This document shows positions 18,127-27,292 of a stretch of 64,000 nucleotides of DNA, piece by piece; position 1 is the stretch's first letter; every line of letters begins with the position of its first letter. Below the pieces are notes generated by a model that worked only from the letters and a program-made list of their open reading frames with translations, was not told where the DNA came from and ran no database searches. The position numbers and the translations under genes were made by a program. Source of the DNA: CAWCWN01 sp963799245 (GTDB lineage Bacteria > Chloroflexota > Ktedonobacteria > Ktedonobacterales > Ktedonobacteraceae); assembly GCA_963799245.1 (NCBI GenBank), contig CAWCWN010000003.1:2356001-2420000 (forward strand), read 5' to 3'.

Positions 18127-19196
18127 CTGACCGCAGCAAAACTTGCTAAAAATGATAAGATGGAGGGATGAGAAAAGAAAAGCATCAAATAGAGTGGAAA
18201 GAAGGACGGCGTCGACGGGCCTGGGAACTGTCACAACAAGGCTGGAAGCAGAAAGACATCGCAGCGGCACTGGGAGTGAGCCAAGGAGCGGTCAGTCAGT
18301 GGCTCAAGCGAGCCAGGCAGGAAGGGGTCGAAGCGTTGCGTCAGCATCTGGCACCTGGTCGGCAACCCAAGTTGAGCGCCGAGGAACGGGCACAGTTGCC
18401 AGGCGTGTTGGCCCAAGGGGCGGAGGCGTTTGGTTTGCGGGGCCAGGTATGGACGAGCGGGCGCGTGGCAGAGGTCATCCAGCGGCAGTTCGGGGTGAGG
18501 TATCATCCCGCACATTGTAGCCGCATCCTGCGTGCCCTCAAGCACAGTGTGCAAAAGCCGGTGCAGCGGGCCACCCAGCGGGATGAGGAGGCGATCGCGC
18601 GCTGGAAAGCGGAGCGTTGGCCCGCCCTTAAAAAAAGGCCACAGACGAAAAGCGAACCATCGTCTTCGTAGATGAGTCCGGGTTTTACCTCTTGCCGATG
18701 GCGGTACGGACCTATGCGCCGCGAGGTCAGACGCCCGTGTTACGCGTGAAGCTGACGCGCGATCATCTGTCAGCCATTGGGGCCATCACCCCGGCTGGGC
18801 GGCTGTTCATGCAGAGGCAAGATCATGCCTATACAGCAGAGGACGTGGTGCGCTTCTTGCGCCTCCTGTTGCGCAGGATCGAAGGCTCGCTGCTTGTCAT
18901 TTGCGATGGCGCGCCGATCCATCGGGCGAAGGTGATCAAGGACTTTTTGAAGCGAGGGGCGGCCAAACGACTCCATCTGGAGCGCTTGCCTGGCTATGCG
19001 CCCGAACTCAACCCGCAAGAAGGAGTCTGGAATCTGCTCAAACGTCGCGAACTCAAGAATCTCTGCTGCCGAGATGTGCCCCAGGTGGCCCAGGAGCTAC
19101 GACGGGCCAAAGAACGTCTGCGACATCGGCGTGCCGTGCTGCGACAGTGTTTCGCTCATGCTAGCTGTCCTGTTTAGCTACTTACGCAGAGATCAG
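18127..19196 (+). mobile_element. IS630-family element
   Basis: Flanked by TA at 18125-18126 and 19197-19198, the IS630 target. The ends are imperfect inverted repeats (left CTGACCGCAGCAAAACTTGC, right complement CTGATCTCTGCGTAAGTAGC). 1070 bp, containing one two-frame transposase. It directly abuts the next IS. Confidence 0.85.
18168..19177 (+). CDS. IS630-family transposase expressed across a -1 frameshift
   Basis: First frame 18168-18671: helix-turn-helix N-terminus (QKDIAAALGVSQGAVSQWLK) and second HTH (WTSGRVAEVIQRQFGVRYHP). Second frame to 19177: catalytic D in TIVFVDESGFYLLP, D in LLVICDGAPIHRAK, E in PELNPQEGVWNLLK. The frames join at a run of seven A (18630-18636) in TTAAAAAAAGG, where a -1 slip gives KKATDEKRTIVFVDESG. 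Programmed slippage at such A runs is known for IS630 and other IS families, so this is probably an intact transposase and not a mutation. Confidence 0.82.
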
Positions 19197-20183
19197 TAAG
19201 AACGTGTGCAGAAAGACGAAAAGCAGCCGAGAGAAAAAAGCAAGAGGAGCATCAAGCCAAACGTGAGCGAACCGAGGAGGAGCATGATGTGCATATGCTG
19301 TAGAAAGCGGCGCGCCTATCCCTCAGATGTAACAGACAAAGAATGGGCGATCCTGGAGCCCTTGATCCCCACAGCCAAGCCTGGAGGACGTCCCCAGGAA
19401 ATTGAGCGGCGGGAGATCGTCAATGGCATTTTGTATGTGCTGCGCAGTGGGTGTCCGTGGCGTTTGCTGCTGCATGATTTGCCCAACTGGAGCACGGTGT
19501 ACCTCTATTTTCGCCTGTGGAAACACGCTGGCATCTGGGAACAGGTCAACACAGCACTGCGACGCGACCTTCGCGTCTGCCTCGGGCGTGATCCTGAACT
19601 GAAGTAGCGGCCATTCTGGATAGTCAATCGATCAAAACCAGTTCCGTGCGTGGCGATGCGCGTGGCTACGACGGTGGGAAAAAAATTCGGGGCAGAAAGC
19701 GGCATCTGCTGGTGGATACACAGGGTTTGGTGATCTCCGCCAAAGTGCTGGCGGCCGACATCACGGATCGTGAAGGGGGCAAGGTGCTGCTCACGGCTCT
19801 CATCGGAAAGCTGCCTCGCCTCCTGCTGATCTGGGCAGATAGCGGCTAGTGATCCGCAAATTCGAGGATTGGGTGAAAGAACACCTTGGGGTTCGCCTCG
19901 AGATCGTTAAACATCCCTGGACAGGCATTCGTGGCACGTGGGCGCCAGTCGGAGTGAAAGTGGACTGGGACAAGATCATTCCCAAGGGCTTTCATGTCCT
20001 GCCCAGAAGATGGGTCGTCGAACGCACCAATGCCTGGATCACACGCCACCGTCGGCTCTCTCGCGATTTTGAGGGCACGCACACCAGTGGTGAGGCCTTC
20101 ACCTATCTCGCCATGACGAGACTGATGCTGTCCAGACTGGCGCGAGATCGTCCCTAAATGACGCCATTTTGCACAGTTTCTAA
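19197..20183 (+). mobile_element. IS5-family element, degenerate
   Basis: Left end TAAGAACGTGTGCA starts where the IS630 copy ends; right end complement TTAGAAACTGTGCA. The two form imperfect terminal repeats. The transposase inside is broken. The exact target duplication cannot be separated from the IS630 TA. Confidence 0.65.
19206..20157 (+). pseudogene. IS5-family transposase, frameshifted
   Basis: Three frames in series: DUF4096 N-terminal part (DVTDKEWAILEPLIP ... CPWRLLLHDLPNWSTVYLYF), stop at 19605-19607; then VAAILDSQSIKTSS ... GYDGGKKIRGRKRHLLVDT with the first catalytic Asp; then after a stop at 19849 the part with RRWVVERTNAWITRHRRLSRDFE, containing the catalytic Glu. The segment holding the second Asp (WADSG) ends at the second break. 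Two disruptions; not functional. Confidence 0.82.
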
Positions 20184-20613
20184 GAAACCACGACGCAAAT
20201 ACATTCTCCTTAAGATAAGTATGATCTTTTTCCTCATGACCGCAGGGGTTGTCGGCATTCAGCTCGTAACTAAACTCGTCGCGGTAAAGCTGGATGACAT
20301 TATCTATGGCATGCCAAGGCTTTACCAAGTCAATGCGGTTGTGGGGCATAATGATTTACCCAAGAACCCGACGCATTTTATTGCAATGAATTATCAAGGG
20401 CAGATCAATGTCATTGAGATACCGGGAGGGGATATGTCGCATGAGACAATGTACATGGTGCCGTGTGTGTATCTATCCAATGAGGATACACCGGTCACAC
20501 TGACTTTTACGGATGAGAACGGCGACGGGAAGCCGGATATGCTCATTCATGTAGGGGATGTGTTCATCTTGTATCTAAACACGGGGACGAAGTTTGTGTC
20601 GTCGTATCACTAA
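20158..20613 (+). CDS. membrane-anchored protein with a DxNxDGKxD calcium-type loop
   Basis: Up to 151 residues. One N-terminal membrane helix (ISMIFFLMTAGVVGIQLV), then RLYQVNAVVGHND, FIAMNYQGQINVIEIPGGD, and near the C-terminus TFTDENGDGKPDMLIHVGD, which resembles an FG-GAP/VCBS-type or EF-hand-like calcium loop. The first 8 or so codons lie in the end of the IS5 copy, so the true start was probably lost or is the ATG at 20221. Family unknown to me. Its carriage on the element and outside-facing topology suggest a surface or mating-related role, but that is a guess. Confidence 0.55.
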   Translation: MTPFCTVSKKPRRKYILLKISMIFFLMTAGVVGIQLVTKLVAVKLDDIIYGMPRLYQVNAVVGHNDLPKNPTHFIAMNYQGQINVIEIPGGDMSHETMYMVPCVYLSNEDTPVTLTFTDENGDGKPDMLIHVGDVFILYLNTGTKFVSSYH

Positions 20614-20861
20614 GAGAAGCCCCTCCCGTGCGGTTTCTCAAGTATGCCACACCAATCAAGGCCAAGACGAGCGCGCCCGCTACCCTGCCTCCTACCTCCT
20701 GCGCGGCCTTGACTTGGCGTGGCTAGGTATCTGTAACCCGCACCGGGAGTCGGGAACGCGGTTCGGGCTGCGGCAGACGTTGGGAGACCAAGGGAGAACC
20801 TATGCACGTACATGGAAAGGGGACGATTCGGGAACCGCTTGGGCGACTCCGTTGAGAAGGG
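20614..20861. other. spacer, no gene seen
   Basis: GAGAAGCCCCTCCCGTGCGGTTTCTC begins right after the previous stop and folds into a short stem, with no U-run. GC-richer than the flanks. No gene recognised. Confidence 0.35.
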
Positions 20862-22589
20862 TTATAACAATGCCTTATTATTTAGAATAACTTGTTGTGA
20901 TTTTAAGGACACTATGGCGCAAAAATAATCAGAGTGTTGAAAAAGTCTCCTACAAAGCTCATCAACAAGTAGAGATGCACACCTCTTGCCCATGCGATAA
21001 TCTGCAGCCAACTCCAAGAAGCCAGCTACAGATGTCAGAGGAATATGGGCCGACCACCATATAGCAATGAAAAAGAAGGCGCACATCGCCTCTGCAGGGA
21101 ACGGACGTCGCCCCCAGCCTCGCTTTTGGAGTAGGCGTTTAAGATTTTGCCCTAAGGCAATCCGTAAGGCCTCACAGTTGACACGCCAGAGCCTCCGTAA
21201 GCGGAAGCGCCGCATGCCATGCCAGTCTTTGGCTTCAGCGAATAAAGGTTCGACCCACACCTGGCGCTTGCGCAAGGCCTTCTTATACGCTTCAGTAGAC
21301 TGGTAGGCACGGACCCGATCCAAACAGGACTCATCTACACTGCGACAGAGGCTGCGCCCCTGTTTGCTCGTCGTACATTGTGCTTTGAGGGGGCAGTGAT
21401 TGCAATCCCTGGCTCGCGCTCGATAGCGGCGCGAACGCTCGGTCGAATGAGGCCGATCAAAGCGCAGTTCTTTGCCTGCCGGACAGAGGTAGACATCGCG
21501 CTCAGCCTCATAGCGGAACTGGTCCACACTAAAGAACTGGGTGCGGTGATCCATATCAGGAATGGGAATGTAGGCGTGAATGCCCTGATCTTCGATGGCG
21601 AACAGATTGTCTTCGGTGCCGTACTTCTTGTCACCGGTGACCTGTCGCAGCCAGAGTTTCCAGCGGAAGCGCACCCGCCAGAGCAAGTCGCGCATGGGTT
21701 GGTTATCCATCACTTCTGAAGGGGTTACCAAGACGTGGAGAATGATGCGTGCTTTGCCGCCATCGACAACATAGTGGGTATGATAGCCCAGGTTCACTCC
21801 ATTCTTGGTCTGCATGAGGGTGGCATCGGGATCGGTCGTGCTCACTTGCAGATCAGCCACACGCTGATAGCAACGACCAGTGACGCTGCGGTCTTGTGCT
21901 CCCAACACCTCAATCCAGTCATGCCGCTGGGCATTAGCATGGGCGAGGTGCTCCTGCTCCTCTGGTGAGAGCGAGGTGGGAAGTTGCGCAGGTGCTGGCC
22001 TCTCCTCCTGCTCCCCATCAGCACTGCCCGCACTTTCCTCTGTAAGGCTCTCCTGCTCAGTGATCGAGGATGCTTCACCGAACAGACCTTGCAGATGCGC
22101 GTCGACATAAAAGCGGGGCTTGAGCGAGTCCTTTCCTGCATTGGCTGCCACCTTGGTCCCATCGAAGTACAACTCTTTGCCCCACACGAGTCCCGCCGCT
22201 TGACACTGCTCCACAATCTTGTCAAAGAAGCGACGGAAGACATCGACTGCATAGCGCTCACGGATTCGGGTCAGGCTCGAATGATCAGGTAAGGGCTCAT
22301 GTAAATCATAGCCCAGATACCAGCGCACGCTCAATCGATCAGCTGCATGCTGCATGAGTTGCCGCTCCGAACGGATACCCTCAAAGAACATCACCAGTTG
22401 CAATTTGAAGAAGACATCGGGATCAATGGAGGGACGGCCACCACCAGCATAGGTGTCATGAACAAACTCACGGACAAACGACAGGTCGAGTATGCGCTCC
22501 AAGTGGCGATAGAAGTGACCTGTTGGAACGAGGTCTTCCAGAGACATCTGAATGAGCGTGGCAAAGTGCCGCTCCTTGGTTCCCATCAT
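20862..22589 (-). CDS. IS1182-family transposase
   Basis: 575 residues. DUF772 N-terminal region (GRPSIDPDVFFKLQLVMF, YDLHEPLPDHSSLTRIRERY), first Asp in ELYFDGTKVAANA, second in WLRQVTGDKKYGTEDN, Glu in VWVEPLFAEAKDWHGMRRFR, with the C-rich insert NHCPLKAQC typical of the group. No frameshift. The final 23 or so codons lie beyond the left terminal repeat and come from flanking DNA because no stop is met within the IS. Probably still active. Confidence 0.88.
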   Translation of the reverse strand: MMGTKERHFATLIQMSLEDLVPTGHFYRHLERILDLSFVREFVHDTYAGGGRPSIDPDVFFKLQLVMFFEGIRSERQLMQHAADRLSVRWYLGYDLHEPLPDHSSLTRIRERYAVDVFRRFFDKIVEQCQAAGLVWGKELYFDGTKVAANAGKDSLKPRFYVDAHLQGLFGEASSITEQESLTEESAGSADGEQEERPAPAQLPTSLSPEEQEHLAHANAQRHDWIEVLGAQDRSVTGRCYQRVADLQVSTTDPDATLMQTKNGVNLGYHTHYVVDGGKARIILHVLVTPSEVMDNQPMRDLLWRVRFRWKLWLRQVTGDKKYGTEDNLFAIEDQGIHAYIPIPDMDHRTQFFSVDQFRYEAERDVYLCPAGKELRFDRPHSTERSRRYRARARDCNHCPLKAQCTTSKQGRSLCRSVDESCLDRVRAYQSTEAYKKALRKRQVWVEPLFAEAKDWHGMRRFRLRRLWRVNCEALRIALGQNLKRLLQKRGWGRRPFPAEAMCAFFFIAIWWSAHIPLTSVAGFLELAADYRMGKRCASLLVDELCRRLFQHSDYFCAIVSLKSQQVILNNKALL

Positions 22590-22613
22590 GTTCGGAGCCT
22601 TTCCAACTCATCT
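20931..22613 (-). mobile_element. IS1182-family element (ends approximate)
   Basis: Imperfect terminal repeats: GTGTTGAAAAAGTCTCC at the left, GAGTTGGAAAGGCTCC (complement) at the right. About 1.68 kb with one full-length transposase on the minus strand. No clear target duplication was identified, so ends may be off by several bases. Confidence 0.7.
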
Positions 22614-22635
22614 TCTGTTTGTCACAGAGCCGCGC

Positions 22636-23106
22636 TCATTGACGACGGATGGCACTCCCATCCCTTACTTCCAGATCGCCCGCGCTTTGGGCGAGATCAC
22701 GTAGAAATCCCAGCTTGTCTTTGGGTGAAATGCGGACAAAATGTGCCTGACCGTCTTTCGTGTAATCTACCTGGAGTCGGTCAAGTGACATCGCTGGAGC
22801 CGACAGTGGATTGCGTGTCGGGTACACTCGTTGGATTGAGGCGAGTGGAATTTCCCGACGAAGCAGTCCACTGCGCACAATCAAGGTAGAGGAGGTGATT
22901 TCATAATACAACGGCACGGCGAGACTCACAACAAGAACCCACACCACTAGAGGAGTGATAAGCCCCACCCAATCTCCTGAGAGAAAGGCGCGTAGGATCC
23001 CAAGCGTGGAGAGTAGAAGAGCGGCACAGATGACTATCACTATCCACGCATCTTTCTTCGAAGAATACCTGGTCCTCTGAGATTGGATTTCTCCCTGTGG
23101 TTGCAT
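22636..23106 (-). CDS. bacterial PH-domain membrane protein (YyaB-like)
   Basis: 156 residues. Two hydrophobic segments (IVIVICAALLLSTLGIL; LITPLVVWVLVVSLAVPL), then a PH-like domain with VRSGLLRREIPLASIQRV, PTRNPLSAPAMSLDRLQV and RISPKDKLGFLRDL, the hallmarks of the YyaB-like bPH family. Function unknown; PH domains of this type sit at the cytoplasmic face. AAGGAGG precedes the ATG. Cargo of the integrative element, with no partner gene obvious. Confidence 0.8.
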   Translation of the reverse strand: MQPQGEIQSQRTRYSSKKDAWIVIVICAALLLSTLGILRAFLSGDWVGLITPLVVWVLVVSLAVPLYYEITSSTLIVRSGLLRREIPLASIQRVYPTRNPLSAPAMSLDRLQVDYTKDGQAHFVRISPKDKLGFLRDLAQSAGDLEVRDGSAIRRQ

Positions 23107-23164
23107 AGTGTTCCTCCTTTGCTAAGGTAGAGGGCATTTGCTAACTCCCAAAAGTAGGGTAAAC

Positions 23165-23205
23165 TGACTTTAGACGAGGCTAGCTCCCTCGCCCAAGGAG
23201 TCAGT
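23165..23205. repeat. IS-terminal hairpin, copy 2
   Basis: CTGAC (23165-23169) and GTCAG (23201-23205) enclose TAGACGAGGCTAGCTCCCTC, identical to the copy at 3167-3186. The following 70 or so bases are weakly like the start of the transposase at 3202 and then the likeness ends. A relic of the same element type. Confidence 0.6.
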
Positions 23206-23351
23206 CGATGTTGCCTACCCAATTGTGACGAACAAGCACCCATCGCACCCCCATCATACTACTAGGCTCAAGCAAAGCACAGTCACACTGTCTCTTGGGC
23301 GATGCGGCAGTGTTTGAAAAAAGCTGGAAGGGGCACTGCTGGCACTGGAAG

Positions 23352-24743
23352 TTAGGCACCAGCAACCAGCGGCAACGTGGCCATATATTGCCCATGAAGA
23401 TAGGCGGTGAGGGCTCCAGCTTCGCCCGGCACGGGATTGACCTGTCCATCTGGTCCTGCGACCCCATGATAGGCGTGATCAGAAAGGGCGACGATTGTCG
23501 GCACGACCGCAGTGTCTGAGGGATTGCTCAAGAGCTTGAGCGTGTCTTGATGAAGGGTCGTGACCCATCCCTTGATGTTGTCTGTGGCAATCTCTACATG
23601 GTGAGCATGCAGGCGAATAGTATCCGTTGCGTCCGGCTGAAGTGCGGCATAACTGGCATGGTCAGCCGCGGTAGCAAGATATCCCTGATTGAGCAGACCA
23701 AAGCCGTCACCCTCCTGGGAGGTGAAAGACGTGGTGCACCATGTGCTGAGTGGCTGATAGTGTGCCCCGTGGCTGCCTTCGCTGATATCGATTATGCTCT
23801 GCGCCACACATTGAAGGGCACCTGTATTGCCACTCCCGATCAAACTTTGCAGGAGTAGTGCCTGAACATTCAGCGCTTGGCTTTGCTGCATCAGCCCGAC
23901 AAGGAGCCCGATGTTATGTGGCGTGGTGGGGAAACGGAAAAGCAAGTGCTGTATGTGGGCGAAGGCCTGAGGAGGGAAAACGCCAGTGAGTAGCACCTTG
24001 CCGCTTGGCTGACTAGCCGTTCCCTGTTCAAGAGTCACCTCAATTCTGTTGCCTGCACCAATTAAATTATGCTGCTGTTGTGTTCCTCCATTACCACTTG
24101 TGAAACTCAGCAAGTAGTTAGTGCCGCTTTGTGTTAATGCCCCGAGAGACGTTATTTGCTCGCGCTGATCGTTGATCAGCCATGCAGCATAGTGCGACCC
24201 GACGGGAGGGGCACTCAAGCCCTCAACGGCTATTTTCAAAGTATTAGTGCTGCCAGGAGTACTGTTCGGATCATCAAAGAAAGCAACCTGCCCGCTTGCA
24301 ACGTTGTGTGGAACTAATATTCGAGGTGGATTGGCAGGTCCATTCGTGGCAATTGTACCTTTGCCAAAGGTGAGCAGATAGCCTGTTGTTCCTCCAGCAA
24401 CGAGCAACAAGATAATAGCTAGACTGAGCAGGTTACGCACAACAAGGTTGCGGCGAGGTGAGAGTCCTGAGGATAATCCCAGTCTTGACCACTGTGGAGG
24501 AGGTGTATCGGCTCGTACAGGCACTGGTGGTTTTGTTGATGTAGGCTGCACGAAGGATTCCCCTAAAACGGTTTGGTATGTTCCTGGATTATCACTGGCA
24601 AGGTTAGCCCAATCTTTCTCACTATTGCTGAGGAAGGTCTGATCAGGAGGGGTTGCATCTCTTCTATTTTGTAATGATACGCCACAATTGCCGCAGAAAA
24701 AGGCCTCTTCTTCCAACGTGGTGTTGCATCGCGGACATTTCAT
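23352..24743 (-). CDS. zinc-ribbon membrane protein with anti-sigma-like extracellular region
   Basis: 463 residues. N-terminal zinc ribbon (MKCPRCNTTLEEEAFFCGNC), about 80 residues of linker, one membrane helix (LLSLAIILLLVAGGTTGYLL, about 122-143), then a long outside domain. Its first part (YAAWLINDQREQITSLGAL) resembles the C-terminal domain of RskA-type anti-sigma factors; the remainder (residues 250-460) matches nothing I recognise. No sigma-factor gene is adjacent. Cargo of the element. A role in envelope sensing is possible but unproven. Confidence 0.6.
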   Translation of the reverse strand: MKCPRCNTTLEEEAFFCGNCGVSLQNRRDATPPDQTFLSNSEKDWANLASDNPGTYQTVLGESFVQPTSTKPPVPVRADTPPPQWSRLGLSSGLSPRRNLVVRNLLSLAIILLLVAGGTTGYLLTFGKGTIATNGPANPPRILVPHNVASGQVAFFDDPNSTPGSTNTLKIAVEGLSAPPVGSHYAAWLINDQREQITSLGALTQSGTNYLLSFTSGNGGTQQQHNLIGAGNRIEVTLEQGTASQPSGKVLLTGVFPPQAFAHIQHLLFRFPTTPHNIGLLVGLMQQSQALNVQALLLQSLIGSGNTGALQCVAQSIIDISEGSHGAHYQPLSTWCTTSFTSQEGDGFGLLNQGYLATAADHASYAALQPDATDTIRLHAHHVEIATDNIKGWVTTLHQDTLKLLSNPSDTAVVPTIVALSDHAYHGVAGPDGQVNPVPGEAGALTAYLHGQYMATLPLVAGA

Positions 24744-25129
24744 GCTTCACTTCCTCCTGGCTGTCGTTTACTCGTGCTTGGAGAGGACTCACATGAGGAA
24801 CTTAGTTCTTCAATTGTTCAGAGTCCAAAGGACTCAAACGAGGTGGTGCCGAATGCTATCAAAAACTTGAGAAGCGCTCTTACCCTTGCTCACGCAAGTT
24901 TCAAGGCTTGTAACCACCGCTGTCTGTTGATCAATATTGTGTAGCCAAATATGTAACTCCATAAGTATAGATGGTAAACCAAGCTGAGCGATGACGCTCG
25001 CAAAGATACAAATTGGCCATGCGGTAGTTTGGGAACAGAAAACGTCGATCTTATCACACCGCAGCAAGGACTGCTTATCAGCATATCTCCATGACCGCTA
25101 AGTGCTTCAGGTATGTCACCAGTTGGCAG
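24744..25129. other. intergenic, no gene seen
   Basis: Upstream of the zinc-ribbon gene; AT-rich, with short ORFs lacking ribosome sites. Confidence 0.4.
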
Positions 25130-25204
25130 TTTACCTCAATTGTTGTCCTCTCACTGAGCGTAAATCGTGCTTGATGGACAACAATTGAGGTAAAAATTTT
25201 TACC
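25130..25204. repeat. nested palindromes: 19-bp inverted repeat plus 16-bp palindrome
   Basis: TTTACCTCAATTGTTGTCC (25130-25148) and its exact complement (25176-25194) are separated by 27 bases. The right arm overlaps a perfect palindrome GGTAAAAATTTTTACC (25189-25204). Three TTTACC-type boxes thus alternate in orientation. Could be an IS or MITE end, an operator, or an origin of transfer or replication of the element. Confidence 0.8.
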
Positions 25205-25505
25205 TGAAAGTTTGCTCGAATTGTCTGCCAGCACCGAGGGGGAGAATGTCACGAACAGAAAGGCCGGTAGAAACAAGGCGTTCCACCACATAGCCAAGGG
25301 AAAACTTTTTGCGATAAGGGATGACCTTGGGATGTTCTCTCCAGCTGAGCATGCTCTTGTCCTTTTGCTGCTGCCGCAGAATCGACGGCATCCCGATAAT
25401 TGTGTAAAGCGTCTCCTCCCCAAAGAGGGGAGAATGAGAAGATAATACAGGCATGAATTGTCCCTTTTACCCAAAACATCCCATTTCAAACAGGAGGGAG
25501 CGATT
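25205..25505. other. spacer before the IS256 relic
   Basis: Contains a minus-strand frame (25200-25454) ending VVERLVSTGLSVRDILPLG without a ribosome site; not called. The left end of the IS256 copy is probably in here but no terminal repeat was matched. Confidence 0.35.
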
Positions 25506-26690
25506 ATGCCTGTACCCAAGAACAAGAGTACCACATCGAACACTGACCCCCAAACGGTGGAGCAAGCATCTCCAGCGTTGCCAGACCAGCAAGCCTTCCA
25601 TCAGCATTTGCGTGCATTGACGCGCAATGCGGTGCGAGTGGTGATCGAAGAAGTGATGCGCGAGGAACTGAAGCTCTTCATTGGAGCCGCTTGGGGAGAG
25701 TGTACTCCTGAGCGGAAAGGGTACCGCAATGGAATCTACACTCGCGATCTTGCGACTTCAGCGGGTCCCATCGAAGATCTTCATGTCCCCAGAGATCGAG
25801 AAGGAGATTTCATACCCAGGTCTTTGATCGCTACAGTCGCTATGAGCCTGAGGTGGCCGAAGGGTTAACTCAGATGTTTGTGGCCGGAGTCAGTACCCAA
25901 AAAGTGGGAGAAGTGGCCCAAACGCTGATGGGAGTCGCCCCCAGCGCCAGTACAGTTAGCCGTCTTAACCACACGTTGACGCACCAATTTGAGACGTGGC
26001 GTGAGCGGCCTCTGCAAGGACACTGGTGTATCCTGTACTTGGACGGCGTCCACTTCAGCGTGCGTCATGGAGACAAAACCGATGCAACGATCCTTTTAAC
26101 CGCGCTGGGCGTTGATCTGGAAGGAAACAAAGAGGTGCTGGCTTTACGTGCGTGCGCAGAAGAAAGCAAGGATGGGTGGATGGACCTCCTGCAGGATATG
26201 CGGGCACGCGGGGCAACACAGGTGGATCTGATCGTGAGCGATGGACACGAGGGATTGCTTGCCGCCGTTTCCGCCCTCTTTACGGCCACACTGCGCCAAC
26301 GCTGTGTGGTGCATAAACAGCCGAGTGCTCATGAATGCCATTCCCAAACGCGAGCAGAACACGGTCGCAGCCGAGTTGACTGGCATCTGGAAGTCGTTGA
26401 CGAAAGAGGAGGCGCTCACCCAATTGGCGGCCTTCAAAGGGAAATATCGCCAGCGCTATCCCGAAGCAGCGCGCAGCCTGATGGAAGATGAAGAGCATCT
26501 CTTGACGTTTTACGCCTTCCCGCAGGTCATGCATCGCTACATTCGCACGACCAATGCCATTGAAAGCTTCTTTAGCAATGTCCGAGGGCGCACGGACCAG
26601 ATTGACGCTTTCACGACGGAAACCAGCTGTCTCACCATTGTTTGGGCCGTGATGCAAGATATTCGCTTGCCTAAGATTCCGGTTGGCTAA
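25506..26690 (+). pseudogene. IS256-family (mutator-type) transposase, two frameshifts
   Basis: Starts MPVPKNKSTTSNTD behind GGAGGGAG. Frame 1 holds the mutator N-terminus (ECTPERKGYRNGIYTRDL). A shift near 25815 leads to TQVFDRYSRYEPEVAEGLTQ and the first catalytic Asp in ILYLDGVHFSV, second Asp in DLIVSDGHEGLL. A second shift near 26320 leads to MNAIPKREQNTV and the Glu region IRTTNAIESFFSNVRGRTDQ, ending KIPVG. All catalytic residues are present, so the frame breaks alone disable it. Confidence 0.88.
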
Positions 26691-26909
26691 AGGCTGAACG
26701 CTGATCGTTGTTGGCTGACATTCAACCAGCCGGAAAGGGTGGCTCGGAGGGAGGTGTCGTTTGCGAACAGTCTTGTGCAACAAGAGCGCCTCAAGGAGCT
26801 TTGTTGCTGATGATTTGGGAAGCCTGTGCTGCATTTTTCTGTTCCATCAGATCTTGTGGGCTGGATACCGTCGGCCTTGCATCTTTGCTTGCTTGTTTAC
26901 TACTTGTCT

Positions 26910-27035
26910 CTACACAACAATCGGGATGGTGTCAAAAATCATTCCTGTAACAGCGATAGGAAGAAAGCAAGCAGCAAGAAGCCGTACAAGATCGTTTGCT
27001 AAATCGGGTTTTTCGATGTATTGAAACTGCTTCAT
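26910..27035 (-). CDS. 41-residue protein with a hydrophobic segment, next to attR
   Basis: ATG at 27035 starts directly after the TAA of the upstream gene (TAAATG), with AAAGGAGC inside that gene as ribosome site. Protein begins MKQFQYIEKPDLANDLV and has a hydrophobic middle (LLAACFLPIAVTGMIF), ending TIPIVV. Too short for family recognition. The tight coupling supports translation. A small membrane peptide or a toxin-like partner of the upstream protein is possible. Confidence 0.5.
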   Translation of the reverse strand: MKQFQYIEKPDLANDLVRLLAACFLPIAVTGMIFDTIPIVV

Positions 27036-27248
27036 TTAGATGCTCCTTTCGGGGATTAATACATGGCGCATGCCGCCGTGGGCGGTTCTTTGTCTGCCTG
27101 CGGTGTAGACTTCAGCATAGGCAAGGCTGAAGCCGGGGAATTCACGCGTGATTTGCTCAGTGACGCTTTCCCAGAGGGCTTCGTAGCGAAGAAGCGATTC
27201 CGACCGATATGCTTCATCCAGTTCGGCAAGCCGTTGTATAATATCCAT
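27036..27248 (-). CDS. 70-residue hypothetical protein at the right end of the element
   Basis: Begins MDIIQRLAELDEAYRSESL after a strong GGAGG ribosome site. Acidic-basic helical sequence, no membrane helix, no family recognised (middle EALWESVTEQITREFPGF). First gene inside attR, reading inward, coupled to the 41-residue gene. Its position just inside attR, opposite the recombinase end, makes it an element gene and not host DNA. Confidence 0.6.
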   Translation of the reverse strand: MDIIQRLAELDEAYRSESLLRYEALWESVTEQITREFPGFSLAYAEVYTAGRQRTAHGGMRHVLIPERSI

Positions 27249-27292
27249 TGGAACCTCCTTATAGATCCATCAAAAACCCCCGATTGTGTTTT

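Noticed and set aside
25200..25454. 84-codon minus-strand frame
   Set aside because: Looks partly protein-like but lacks start signals and any family likeness.
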